NCBI GenBank assembly: GCA_024234505.1
Contig: JACKOD010000005.1
Span: 310,001-374,000 of the forward strand
DNA length: 64,000 nt
From: Hahellaceae bacterium
GTDB lineage: Bacteria > Pseudomonadota > Gammaproteobacteria > Pseudomonadales > Oleiphilaceae
Direction of reading: 5' to 3'
The position numbers were made by a program, and so were the translations under genes. Positions 17,712 through 27,800 of this stretch are shown here, one piece after another. Under the pieces are notes generated by a model, which saw only the letters and a list, made by a program, of their open reading frames with translations, did no database searches and was not told the DNA's origin. Position 1 is the stretch's first letter; each line of letters starts with the position of its first letter.

Positions 17712-17805
17712 CAGTGTTCACCTCATGTGAGTTCCGGTAGTTGAGTCCGGGATCTCAGAATTTTTGCTCGATTTGAGAAATCTCGTTGCATTTGTTTGGT
17801 AAAAG

Positions 17806-19266
17806 TCAGGCATCTATGCCTGAGGGTGCTTTTGTATGCCAATCAGTCACTTGCTGGAATTGATGACCCGCATTCAGCAGCCGCGCTTCGTCAAAATAGT
17901 TGCCAATCAACTGCATGCCGATGGGGAGTCCGCCAATCATTCCTGCAGGTACTGACATTCCAGGCAATCCGGCCAGATTAGTGGATATGGTAAAGATATC
18001 TTCCAGATACATTTTTACGGGGTCGTTGCCTTTCGAGCCAAAGGCAAAGGCAGGTGACGGCGAGGTTGGTCCGGCAATGATGTCAACTTCACCAAATGCG
18101 TTGTCAAAGTCCTGCTTGATCAATCGGCGAACCTGCTGTGCTTTGCGGTAATAGGCGTCGTAATAGCCAGCCGATAATGCGTAGGTGCCAATCAGGATGC
18201 GACGTTTAACTTCGTCACCAAAGCCTTCCGAGCGGCTACGTAAATAAAGGTCCTGCAAATCCTGTGGATTATCGCAGCGATAGCCATAGCGAACCCCGTC
18301 AAATCGTGACAGGTTTGCGGAACACTCGGCGGGAGCGATGACGTAATAGGCGGGAACCGAAAGGTGAGAGTGCGGCAGGCGGATCTCTTTGAGTGTTGCG
18401 CCCAGCTTTTCCAGTTCTCTGATGGCATTTTGAACTTGCGTCTGCATTTCCGGGTCGAGATGCTCGCTGAAAAACTCCGCAGGCAGACCAATTTTCAAAC
18501 CTTTCAGCGACTGATTCAATGTGGCCGTGTAGTCGGGCACGTCTCTATCGATGCAGGTAGAATCTTTAGGATCGTAACTGGCCATGACGTTCAGCATCAT
18601 CGCTGAATCTTCTGCGGTGCGGGTGAGCGTACCGCCCTGATCCAGACTGGATGCAAAGGCAATCATTCCGAGACGGGATACTCGTCCGTACGTGGGCTTT
18701 ATGCCGGTCAGGCCACAGAGTGCCGCAGGCTGTCGAATAGAACCCCCGGTGTCGGTTGCGGTAGCGCCCGGAGCCAGTCTCGCGGCAACGGCCGCCGCAG
18801 ATCCGCCGGATGAACCACCTGGTACGAGATCGGTTCCCCATGGATTGGTTACGCGTCCGTAATAGCTTGTTTCATTGGATGAGCCCATCGCGAACTCATC
18901 CATGTTGGTTTTGCCCAGGCAGACTGCGCCATGCTGCTTGAAGTTGGCAGCGACGGTGCTGTCGTAAGGGGGAATGAAATTTTCCAGCATGCGAGAACCG
19001 CAGGTGGTTCGAACGCCTTGCGTGCAGAAAATATCCTTGTGAGCAAAGGGAACGCCTGTCCAGGGCGTGGCATTTCCGGCCGCTCGACGGGCATCTGCGG
19101 CCTGTGCTTCGTTTAAGGCCTGCTCTGCGGTAACCGTAATGTAGCTATTGTAATTTGAGTCCAGATTTTCTATGCGCTTCAGAAAATGAGTGGTCAGCTC
19201 TACACTGGAATATTCACCTGCGGCTAGTCCGCGAGACAATTCAGAAATAGTTTTGTTATGAATCAT
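17806..19266 (-). CDS. gatA: Asp-tRNA(Asn)/Glu-tRNA(Gln) amidotransferase subunit A
   Basis: The glutaminase subunit, supplying ammonia to GatB. The amidase-signature Ser-Ser-Lys triad is visible: Lys in FAHKDIFC, the GGSSGGSAAAVAA glycine/serine block, and the acyl-enzyme Ser in DTGGSIRQPAALCG. 486 residues, normal size. It lies 119 bases downstream of gatC and 94 upstream of gatB. No tRNA genes are nearby. Confidence 0.97.
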   Translation of the reverse strand: MIHNKTISELSRGLAAGEYSSVELTTHFLKRIENLDSNYNSYITVTAEQALNEAQAADARRAAGNATPWTGVPFAHKDIFCTQGVRTTCGSRMLENFIPPYDSTVAANFKQHGAVCLGKTNMDEFAMGSSNETSYYGRVTNPWGTDLVPGGSSGGSAAAVAARLAPGATATDTGGSIRQPAALCGLTGIKPTYGRVSRLGMIAFASSLDQGGTLTRTAEDSAMMLNVMASYDPKDSTCIDRDVPDYTATLNQSLKGLKIGLPAEFFSEHLDPEMQTQVQNAIRELEKLGATLKEIRLPHSHLSVPAYYVIAPAECSANLSRFDGVRYGYRCDNPQDLQDLYLRSRSEGFGDEVKRRILIGTYALSAGYYDAYYRKAQQVRRLIKQDFDNAFGEVDIIAGPTSPSPAFAFGSKGNDPVKMYLEDIFTISTNLAGLPGMSVPAGMIGGLPIGMQLIGNYFDEARLLNAGHQFQQVTDWHTKAPSGIDA

Positions 19267-19385
19267 ATTCGGGTTTCGATACGTATTTGGAGTGGGTCGA
19301 ATTATCGAGCTGAGCGACTTTTTACCGCACCAGACGACTTCGCTGAACCGTCACACAAGGTAGAGTGACTGGGTTACGAGCATTT

Positions 19386-19673
19386 CTATTCGATTACTTT
19401 AGGAACCAGGTAGAGACCGTTTTCAGTGGCAGGTGCAATACGCTGGAATTCGTCCCGGTGATTTTCCTCAGTAATAATGTCTGCTCTCAGGCGCTGTTGG
19501 GCATCCAGAGGATGCGACATCGGAAGAATGCCTGTCGTATCAACCGCTTGTAATTCATCGACGAGTGACAGAATATTGGAAAGGTCACCGGTTAGTTTGT
19601 CTATTTGCGATTCCGATACCTGCAATCTGGCAAGATGTGCGATTTTTTCTACGTCGCCTCGTGTAATAGCCAA
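19386..19673 (-). CDS. gatC: Asp-tRNA(Asn)/Glu-tRNA(Gln) amidotransferase subunit C
   Basis: A 95-residue linker subunit that wraps GatA and GatB together. The helical N-terminus (EKIAHLARLQVSE), LSLVDELQAVDT and the MSHPLD segment are family marks. First gene of gatCAB, divergent from mreB, an arrangement conserved in related gammaproteobacteria. Confidence 0.95.
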   Translation of the reverse strand: MAITRGDVEKIAHLARLQVSESQIDKLTGDLSNILSLVDELQAVDTTGILPMSHPLDAQQRLRADIITEENHRDEFQRIAPATENGLYLVPKVIE

Positions 19674-20033
19674 TGTAAATCCCCCTTAATCTAGCGTTCT
19701 GACGTATGCTGCAAGGTAAAAACAAGACCGCTTATACTAGCAGGATTCTTGAGTTGTGGGGCTAGCTTGTCGGTCGAAAAGAGGCAAATTTTTTGTACGA
19801 TATTATCAGCTTGAGCGCTTTTTGAGGTTTAATTGGTACTTACTGTTTATTATTGTTAGTTCTTCTTGCTCTATTATCCTACCATTGCTAAAGTTGCCGC
19901 ACACCTCGGGGGCTCGCATTTCTGTACGTTATCTGCTTCGGTCTGATCGGGCACTTAACGCCATTTTCTGGTTTCTTGTCATTGCGGGCACTCCTATTGC
20001 CGAAATTTCTTATTATCAGGTTGAATTCTGCCC
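19674..20033. other. Divergent promoter region gatC / mreB
   Basis: 360 AT-rich bases containing the control regions of gatCAB (minus) and mreB (plus). Several weak TATAAT-like words occur, for example TATTAT near 19801, but none has a well-spaced -35. A reading frame crossing the region runs out of frame into mreB and looks spurious. Confidence 0.5.
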
Positions 20034-21071
20034 ATGTTTAAAAAAATTCGAGGCCTTTTCTCCAGTGATTTGTCGATCGACCTGGGGACAGCGAACACCC
20101 TAATTTATGTGCGTGGACGCGGTATTGTGCTGAACGAGCCTTCCGTCGTTGCCATTCGTAATCACGCGGCTCAGAAAAGTGTGGCCGCCGTCGGGGCAGA
20201 AGCAAAGCGGATGCTGGGTCGTACTCCCGGAAATATTACGGCGATCCGTCCGTTAAAAGATGGCGTTATTGCCGACTTTGTGGTGACGGAAAAAATGCTC
20301 CAGCATTTTATTCACAAAGTGCATGAAAACAGCTTTATTACCCCTAGTCCCCGCGTGCTGATTTGCGTTCCGAGTAAATCGACGCAGGTTGAAAGAAAGG
20401 CGATTCGTGAATCGGCGCTAGGTGCCGGTGCGCGCGAAGTCTTTTTGATAGAGGAGCCCATGGCAGCGGCTATTGGTGCCGGGTTGCCGGTTGAGGAAGC
20501 GAGCGGCTCGATGGTGGTGGATATTGGCGGGGGCACCACTGAAATCGCGATCATCTCGTTAAACGGTATTGTGTATGCTGATTCTGTCCGGATTGGTGGG
20601 GATCGGTTTGATGAGTCCATTGTCACCTATGTTCGCCGCAATTACGGCAGCCTGATCGGTGATGCGACAGCTGAACGCATCAAGCAGGAAATTGGCTGCG
20701 CCTACGAAGGATTGGAAGTGCGCGAGATTGATGTTCGTGGCCGAAATCTTGCTGAAGGTGTGCCCCGAGGGTTTACCCTCAATAGTGAAGAAATTCTTGA
20801 AGCATTGCAGGAATCCCTTTCTGCGATTGTTCAGTCTGTCAAAGGTGCGCTGGAACAGTCGCCTCCTGAATTGGCCTCTGATATTGCCGAGCGTGGTATC
20901 GTATTGACCGGTGGGGGAGCACTGCTCAGAGGACTGGATCGCTTGCTGAGTGAAGAAACCGGATTGCCAGTCATTGTGGCAGAAGATCCGTTAACTTGTG
21001 TAGCCCGTGGTGGTGGAAAAGCACTGGAGCTCATCGAACGCTCCGGATCCGGCCTCTTTCCGATGGATTGA
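20034..21071 (+). CDS. mreB: Rod-shape actin homologue MreB
   Basis: A bacterial actin forming membrane-associated filaments that guide side-wall peptidoglycan synthesis. 345 residues. It starts with the amphipathic MFKKIRGLF helix used for membrane binding. Phosphate loop 1 is DLGTANTLIY, phosphate loop 2 is VDIGGGTTEIAII, and the adenosine motif is GIVLTGGGALLRGL. First gene of mreBCD; a hairpin after it may reduce read-through so that MreB exceeds MreC and MreD. Confidence 0.98.
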   Translation: MFKKIRGLFSSDLSIDLGTANTLIYVRGRGIVLNEPSVVAIRNHAAQKSVAAVGAEAKRMLGRTPGNITAIRPLKDGVIADFVVTEKMLQHFIHKVHENSFITPSPRVLICVPSKSTQVERKAIRESALGAGAREVFLIEEPMAAAIGAGLPVEEASGSMVVDIGGGTTEIAIISLNGIVYADSVRIGGDRFDESIVTYVRRNYGSLIGDATAERIKQEIGCAYEGLEVREIDVRGRNLAEGVPRGFTLNSEEILEALQESLSAIVQSVKGALEQSPPELASDIAERGIVLTGGGALLRGLDRLLSEETGLPVIVAEDPLTCVARGGGKALELIERSGSGLFPMD

Positions 21072-21165
21072 TGCGCCAGGCTTTTCTGTTACAGGCAGGC
21101 CGCGGTGGAGTGTTTCCATTAGCGGCTGATTGCGCTGAGTAAATTATGAGTTTTACGTCGTTTCT

Positions 21166-21187
21166 GGCCAGATAGATTTATCTGGCC
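21166..21187 (+). terminator. Hairpin between mreB and mreC, possible attenuator
   Basis: GGCCAGATA (21166-21174) pairs perfectly with TATCTGGCC (21179-21187) across a 4-base loop, followed by TATGTTTTATGGG, a broken T-tract. Two near copies of TTTATGGGC follow. It fits a partial terminator. Confidence 0.45.
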
Positions 21188-21255
21188 TATGTTTTATGGG
21201 CGTAACTGATTGTTTATGGGCACAACTATTGATTGTGTTTCAGCCCGGGTTCCAA

Positions 21256-21268
21256 GGAGAACATCATT
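21256..21268 (+). promoter_or_regulatory. Ribosome site pointing to a rare ATT start for mreC
   Basis: AAGGAG ends at 21259. The in-frame codon with ideal 6-base spacing is ATT at 21266, which also begins the family-like sequence KTIFTQGP. No ATG, GTG or TTG is available there; the nearest canonical in-frame start is TTG 21233, upstream of the ribosome site. Confidence 0.55.
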
Positions 21269-22120
21269 AAAACGATTTTTACCCAAGGCCCTTTCGTTGG
21301 GTACCGTCTTTTGATGGCGGTCGTTTTTTCATGCCTGCTCATGCTGTTGGATGCCAAGCTCGAAAAAGCCGATCCGATTCGCAAGGGAATCGGTGTGGTA
21401 CTTACCCCCATATTCTGGGTCAGTGATTTTCCCGCAGATATTGCTGCATTATTTCAAAATGCCTCCACCTCCAAACACGAACTCACGGAAAAAATAGAGC
21501 TGCTGGAATCCCGCATGCTCGTTCTCGAACGCAAGGCTCAGAAGTACAGTGCGGTGATGGCAGAAAACAATCGGCTCCGGGAACTGCTTAACTCTTCCAG
21601 TACCGTGGATGATTCGGTGGTGGTCGCCGAGCTGATTGGTGTTAATCCCGACCCCTTTTCTCATCAGGTGGTAGTCAACAAAGGTACGCATCACGGTGTG
21701 AAAGTGGGTAATGCCGTATTGGATGCACAAGGACTAATGGGACAAGTCACCGAGGCGGGCGAGTATACCAGCCGGGTATTATTGATTTCAGACAGTAGTC
21801 ATGCGGTACCTGTGCAGGTCAATCGCAACGGCGTGCGGGCCGTGGCTTATGGGGTGGGGCGATTGGATGAGGTCGAACTTGCGAACCTGCCTGATACCGC
21901 CGACATTCAGGAAGGTGATTTACTGGTAAGCTCCGGTCTGGGAGGCCGGTTTCCGGCAGGTTATCCAGTGGCAACCGTCAAAATGGTCACTCATGATCCG
22001 GGGCAGTCGTTTGCTCGTGTTACGGCGACACCGATGGCAGCTTTGAATCAGAGTCGTCTGGTATTGATTGTTTATAAACAAAAAGCACTTAGTGCCGAAT
22101 CGTCACCGGGAGGCCAGTAA
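21266..22120 (+). CDS. mreC: Rod-shape protein MreC
   Basis: A bitopic inner-membrane protein whose periplasmic part links the MreB track to the RodA-PBP2 synthase. From ATT 21266 it has about 284 residues: a short cytoplasmic tail (TIFTQGPFVGYRL), a membrane helix (about 12-32), a coiled coil (about 60-105, ending MAENNRLRELL) and the double beta-barrel domain with HHGVKVGNAVLDAQGLMGQV. The start follows the AAGGAG site; if ATT is not used, TTG 21233 adds 11 residues. The stop abuts the mreD ATG. Confidence 0.95.
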   Translation: MKTIFTQGPFVGYRLLMAVVFSCLLMLLDAKLEKADPIRKGIGVVLTPIFWVSDFPADIAALFQNASTSKHELTEKIELLESRMLVLERKAQKYSAVMAENNRLRELLNSSSTVDDSVVVAELIGVNPDPFSHQVVVNKGTHHGVKVGNAVLDAQGLMGQVTEAGEYTSRVLLISDSSHAVPVQVNRNGVRAVAYGVGRLDEVELANLPDTADIQEGDLLVSSGLGGRFPAGYPVATVKMVTHDPGQSFARVTATPMAALNQSRLVLIVYKQKALSAESSPGGQ

Positions 22121-22600
22121 ATGGTAGCTCGTGCTTTTGACTGGCGACTGCTCTTTGTCAGTTTTTTCTTTGCTTTTGTTTTTAGTGTCGTTGAATTGCC
22201 GGTGAGCTTTGCAATTTGGCGTCCGGAATGGGCCGCCATCTCTGTGTTCTACTGGACATTGAGAGCGCCTGATCATGTGGGTATTGTTTTTGCGTGGTGC
22301 GTGGGTGTATTGCTGGATGTGCTAGAGGGAAAAATTCTTGGCACCAATGGGCTGGCGTTGTCGGTAACAGCCTACCTGGTTCTCACGCTGCAACAGCGCT
22401 TAAGGCTCTTTCCTTTATTGCAACAGTCATTTGTGGTTTTTATGGTGGTAGGAATTAACCTGATGATCGGTCAGTTAATTCGTAACATTTCAGGTGACCC
22501 TGTGGCCGGGTTCGGCTATCTGCTTCCGGCGGTCTCCAGTGCCTTGCTTTGGCCTTTCCTGTATTTGGTTATAGAAAAAATTTATCAGAAGTTCAGATGA
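22121..22600 (+). CDS. mreD: Rod-shape protein MreD
   Basis: A 159-residue integral membrane protein with five or six predicted helices, part of the elongasome with MreC. The family motif GVLLDVLEGKILGTNGLALSV is present in its usual place (about 64-84). Its ATG follows directly after the mreC TAA, showing translational coupling. Confidence 0.95.
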   Translation: MVARAFDWRLLFVSFFFAFVFSVVELPVSFAIWRPEWAAISVFYWTLRAPDHVGIVFAWCVGVLLDVLEGKILGTNGLALSVTAYLVLTLQQRLRLFPLLQQSFVVFMVVGINLMIGQLIRNISGDPVAGFGYLLPAVSSALLWPFLYLVIEKIYQKFR

Positions 22601-22665
22601 GTATCGGCGTGCTTGTCACGCACTCACGCTCCAGCGCAACGTTCGTAACGTAGGAAACCAGTATC

Positions 22666-23268
22666 ATGCGTTTGATTTTAGCATCCGGATCCCCACGACG
22701 AAGAGACCTTTTAAAACAGATTGGCGTGACTTTCGAGACGGGTCCGAGCGATGCAGAGGAGGTGCGCAACCCGGAGGAATCACCAGAGGCTTATGTTCTT
22801 CGGGTGGCTAAAGCCAAAGCGGCTGATGTACTGCCTCGTTATCCTGCAGGAACCTGGGTACTGGGAGCCGATACAGAGGTTGTCCTGAATAACCAGGTTT
22901 TTGGAAAGCCGGAATCTTGTGACAATTCACTGCTGATGCTCAGAAAATTATCCGGTTTGACGCATAAGGTTCTGTCGTCAGTCTGCTTGCTGCGAAACTC
23001 CGGGCAAGAAGCTGAAGACTTGGAGGTGCGGTCGACCATAGTTACCACATTGGTAACCTTTAAAGCATTGACGGATGACGAAATCATGGCCTACTGGCAA
23101 ACAGGCGAGCCCGTCGGCAAAGCCGGTAGTTATGCCATTCAAGGATTAGGCGCGGTGTTTGTCAGTCGAATTGAAGGAAGCTTCAGTGGTGTGGTCGGAT
23201 TACCTTTGGCAGAAACTGCAGCACTTTTTTCTGAGACCGGCATCCCTTTTGGGCTGGTGGTCGCCTAA
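22666..23268 (+). CDS. maf: Maf nucleoside triphosphate pyrophosphatase (YhdE type)
   Basis: A house-cleaning enzyme hydrolysing non-canonical or excess dTTP/UTP-type nucleotides to monophosphates. 200 residues. The SPRRRDLL substrate loop lies at residues 9-16, followed by ADTEVVL and the GSYAIQGLGAVFV and GVVGLPL blocks, which place it with the YhdE rather than the YceF subgroup. It follows mreD by 65 bases and precedes rng, as in Pseudomonas and E. coli. Confidence 0.94.
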   Translation: MRLILASGSPRRRDLLKQIGVTFETGPSDAEEVRNPEESPEAYVLRVAKAKAADVLPRYPAGTWVLGADTEVVLNNQVFGKPESCDNSLLMLRKLSGLTHKVLSSVCLLRNSGQEAEDLEVRSTIVTTLVTFKALTDDEIMAYWQTGEPVGKAGSYAIQGLGAVFVSRIEGSFSGVVGLPLAETAALFSETGIPFGLVVA

Positions 23269-23306
23269 CCTTGTTTAGAGCATTCGCCGTATCAGAGTAT
23301 TGAATT

Positions 23307-24791
23307 ATGAGTGAAGAACTATTGATCAATGTGACACCTGTAGAAACCCGGGTTGCCTTGATCGAAAACGGTATGTTGCAGGAAGTATTTATAGAGCGCA
23401 TGCGCAGCAAGGGCATTGTAGGCAATATTTACAAAGGAAAAGTGGTGAGAGTGTTGCCCGGAATGGAGGCTGCCTTTGTTGATATCGGGCTTGAGAGAGC
23501 GGCCTTTATACATGCATCAGACATTATTCGCGCAGATAACGGCGAGGAGCTGACGTTGCCACAAAGCCGGCAACACCCGGAAATCAGCTCGTTGCTGCGA
23601 GAAGGGCAATCGCTCGTCGTGCAGGCAACCAAAGATCCTATCGGCTCTAAAGGCGCACGTTTAACAACCCACTTGTCGGTACCATCGCGTTACCTCGTTT
23701 ACATGCCTAATACCAGCCATGTCGGAATATCCCAGCGGATCGAAGATGAAGTCGAGCGGGAGCGACTCAAATCGCTTGTCGAGACGCATGCGGCGCAGAA
23801 TGGTTTGTCAGGGCAGGGAGGGTTTATTATTCGAACTGCGGCAGAAGGGGCGGGTGATGATGAGCTGAGTGCGGATGTTGCTTACCTTAAACGTGTCTGG
23901 GAACGTCTGGATCTTCGTATTGCCAATGCCAAGGTGCCCTCTGTCATTTATCAGGACTTGCCGCTTTTTGTGAGAACCATCCGGGATTTGGTACGCCCGG
24001 AAACCGAAAAAATCCGCATTGATTCGCGTGAAAGTTATCAGCGCGTCAAGGAGTTTGCCGAGGAGTTTCTCATTGATGTTACCGACCGGCTGGAGTATTA
24101 CCCCGGGGAACGGCCTTTGTTCGACCTCTATTCCGTTGAAGATGAGATTCAAAAAGCACTCGGGCGCAAGGTGCAGCTAAAGTCGGGTGGCTATCTTATT
24201 ATTGATCAGACCGAAGCGATGACGACCATTGACGTAAATACCGGAGCGTTTGTGGGTCATAAGAATCTTGAGGAAACTATTTTTAAAACCAACCTCGAGG
24301 CAGCCAGAGCAATTAGTCGACAGCTTCGGTTGCGTAATCTGGGCGGCATTATCATCATCGATTTCATTGATATGGAAGATCAGGAACACCAGCGACTGGT
24401 GTTACGCATGCTGGAAAAAATGCTGGAACGCGATCATGCAAAAATGAAAATCAGCTGCGTTTCCGAGTTAGGTCTGGTGGAAATGACGCGCAAGCGTACG
24501 ACAGAAAGTTTAGGGCAAATGTTATGTGAAGCCTGTTCGGTCTGTCATGGAAGCGGGCTGTTAAAAACCGCAGAAACCGTATGCTATGAAGTTCTTCGCG
24601 AAATTCTGCGTATCAATCGTGCCTATGATGCTAATGGTTATCTGGTGATGGCGTCCCAATGTGTGATTGACCGGTTACTGGACGAGGAATCGGATAGTGT
24701 TGCCGATTTGGAATCCTTTATTGGTAAAGGCATAAAATTTCAGGTGGAAGTCGTTTACAGTCAAGAGCAGTACGATGTGGTGCTTTTGTAG
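23307..24791 (+). CDS. rng: Ribonuclease G
   Basis: An endoribonuclease of the RNase E/G family that matures the 5' end of 16S rRNA and degrades some mRNAs. 494 residues, RNase G length without the long RNase E scaffold tail. The S1 RNA-binding domain lies near 39-125 (GNIYKGKVVRVLPGMEAAFV), then the 5' sensor, and the catalytic DNase I-like region with DVNTG and DFIDMED holding the Mg-binding Asp residues. Zn-link cysteines are CEAC near 410. The maf-rng-yhdP order is conserved. Confidence 0.97.
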   Translation: MSEELLINVTPVETRVALIENGMLQEVFIERMRSKGIVGNIYKGKVVRVLPGMEAAFVDIGLERAAFIHASDIIRADNGEELTLPQSRQHPEISSLLREGQSLVVQATKDPIGSKGARLTTHLSVPSRYLVYMPNTSHVGISQRIEDEVERERLKSLVETHAAQNGLSGQGGFIIRTAAEGAGDDELSADVAYLKRVWERLDLRIANAKVPSVIYQDLPLFVRTIRDLVRPETEKIRIDSRESYQRVKEFAEEFLIDVTDRLEYYPGERPLFDLYSVEDEIQKALGRKVQLKSGGYLIIDQTEAMTTIDVNTGAFVGHKNLEETIFKTNLEAARAISRQLRLRNLGGIIIIDFIDMEDQEHQRLVLRMLEKMLERDHAKMKISCVSELGLVEMTRKRTTESLGQMLCEACSVCHGSGLLKTAETVCYEVLREILRINRAYDANGYLVMASQCVIDRLLDEESDSVADLESFIGKGIKFQVEVVYSQEQYDVVLL

Positions 24792-24836
24792 TGAGCTACA
24801 GGCGCCAGAATTAACGCATATCATGGAGAGTTGTGC

Positions 24837-27800
24837 GTGCAAAGGGTAATGCTGTTTTTATCCAATCTCATCTGGAAGACCGCGATGGTGCTGCTGGTCA
24901 CTTTGGCGCTCTACGTGGTCATCGGGCGTCAGCTTTGGCCCGCAGTGGAAGCCTATCGGGTTGAGCTGCAAGATTACCTTTCAGCTTTAACGGGATATCG
25001 TGTCCGTATTGGCCGGTTAAAGGGAAGCTGGGACGGATTTGATCCACAAGTCGTATTGCAGGATGTCGTTTTAACGCAACGCGATCCGGCCACCGATACG
25101 TCAGCTAGTAATGATGCTGTTAGCGTAAATTCGGCATCAGCTTTGAGCGTAAAGCAGTTTTTTATCCAGCTGTCGGTTGTGGACTCACTGATCAGTGGCA
25201 AAGTCCAGTTCAAGCAGGTCGAAACTCGTGGCTTGTCACTTCGTTTGAGTCAGGGCGATGAAGGGGGCTGGACACTCGCTGGGGGACGGCTCCCGGCGAA
25301 GTCTGAGAAAAGCCCTCCCGTATCGGATCTTGAAGCACTACTGGCGTGGGTCGATCAACCTAGCTTACAAGCCTCTGATGTTGATCTCTATGTCAGCAGT
25401 CGTCACGGTACAGAAGCCCAGTGGCGTATTCCGCAGGCCTATATGCTGTTTGAAAATGGTTTGCTTAGGGCCAGTGGTGAATTATTGGTGCCCGGACACG
25501 AGAAACCTTTTTTACGTTTTTCGGTGAAAGGGACGGATCGAATTTTTAGCGCCGGATTTTCAGGAAAGCTATGGATCGAGTGGTTATCGGGGGAGTTTCT
25601 TGATGATTTTATTGATGCCTATAGCTGGAATGGTTTAAGTCTGACGGGAGTGGAGGCCAAGGGGCAAGCCTGGCTGGATTTCTATGGCGGACGTCCGGTT
25701 ACGGTACAGGGCGACATTGCGTTGGATGCGGTGCGCTGGAAAAATGAAACAGGTGTGATTGCCCCTCTTGAAGCTGTACATGCGGCTTTCTTTTGGGCGG
25801 GTTCCGAGAAAAATTCGCGACTACAAATCTCGGATCTCCGGATGCGCTGGAACGAGAACGAATGGCGTCCTACCAGTGTTATGTTTCATTCCGATGCGAA
25901 CGGATATCTCATCGAAGGAGATCACCTTAATGTATCGTTTCTGACATCGATTCTGTCTGAACTTAAAGTTTTTCCCTCAACGGCACAGACGGCACTGCAA
26001 AATTACTCCCCCGCCGGGCAGATAAATCATTGGAAATTAAGCATTCCGTCGTCTGATGACGCGGCAGTTACTCAAAGCAGTTTTCAATTTGATGCCAATT
26101 TCGAGCAGTTATCGGTACACGCCGTTTCGGGCGCACCCAGTGCAGAAAATCTCAAAGGATATCTTTCACTTACCAACCGGCAGGGCAAGGTGTTGGTTGA
26201 CAATGACAACGTATCGCTGGCATTTCCGAATCTTTACAAATCGGGATGGACTTTTGAGCGGGCGCAGTTGGAAGTTGACTGGAGGGTTGAGGATCTCGAG
26301 ACCATCATTGAGTCAAAAGGTATCCGGCTTTATTGGCAAGATCAGGCTGTGGTGTTTGGTGATTTTGTAACCAAATTAAACGGCCCTAGTCATGAAGACA
26401 CGCTGCTACTCAAAATCGCAGTGAGCCATGCGGCCGCAACACAGGCCAGTCAATTGACTCCGTATCATTCAGTTGGTGAAGGTTTGTGGACCTGGTTGGA
26501 TACAGCGTTAACTTCGGGTCGCGTGAACGATGGATTTTACCTCGGTTATGGTTCGATTGAAGACAATGCGCCCGACAATAGTTTCACCTCGGCAATGTAT
26601 TTTAATGTCGAAGATGTTGAACTGGCATTTGACCCGTCCTGGCCTGCCGTTCAGCATTTTACCGGTCGAGTAGAAATCCATGATTCCCACGTAGAAGTTG
26701 CGGGACCGCAGGCCGAACTTGCGGGAATGGCAATAAAGAATGTTGACGTTCAATTGCCTTCAGAGAAGGGTGAAGGCTGGTTAGGGATCAGTGCCGATAT
26801 TACGCCCACGGCAGAGAATCTCCATTGGTGGCTTGCCAGTTCTCCGGTAAGTGCCGCAACGTCAAAGCTGGATTCTCAACTTCGTGTGGATGGTAGTTTT
26901 AGTGGCGAAGTTAAGTTGAACGTGCCGCTGTTCGAATCGGAGGCGAGTCCCGATTATGACATCAAACTACAGATGCATGATGCACTGGTCGAGCACCGTA
27001 GCACGGGTTTGACCTTTGAGCATGTGGCAGGCGGCCTGAGCGTTTCTTCGGCGACGGGCGTGAGCGCTTCGAATGTAAGCCTGCGTTTTCTAGACAGACC
27101 CGCTACCTTGGTTATTAAAACGCTAAGCGAACATCAAAATGGCGAGTCGAACCCCGTATCGGGCTCCGATGAGACATTGACACAGTTAACCCTTGAAACG
27201 CAGATGTTGGTCGAAGATGCTCAGGCATTGGCAGGCCTTCAAGGTGATTATGGGTTAACGGGAAGCTTTCCTGTCGAGGCCGAACTCCGTATCTACGATA
27301 GTGCAGACAGGGCACAAGAACTGCACTTGCGTAGTTCGTTGCAGGGCATGGCCTCAAGTTTGCCTCCGCCGTTTCGTAAAGACGCCGATGAGGTATGGCA
27401 TCTGTCTGGCACCACCGAGGTTAGCGAGGCCGGGGTCGTGACACGTATCGCGTTGAATGATTTGATTCGGGCAGACTTGCAGTGGAGTCAGCAGGATTTT
27501 ACCGGTGGAAGGATTTATATTGGTGATCGTTTGAGTTCTATCGAACAGGAGGGTGATCCGCTGCCGGGGGTAAGGATTCGCGGACAGTTCGAAGATCTTG
27601 AGAGCGACCCCTGGATCGCCTTCTTTGCCAATGCACCCTGGTTGTCGGGGGATATATTGCCAGACCATGCGGCCTTTAAAGCTTTGGATGTGTCCATTGA
27701 AGCCAGTCGACTCGGTTTTCATGATATCGAGATGAATGATGTGGAATTGCAGCTTTTTCAGCAGCTCGATAACAATGCGTCCCGATGGGCACTGAATGCT

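Noticed and set aside
19756..20103. 115-residue plus-strand frame upstream of mreB
   Set aside because: It runs out of frame into mreB, has no ribosome site and shows no family resemblance; the hydrophobic look comes from AT-rich promoter DNA.
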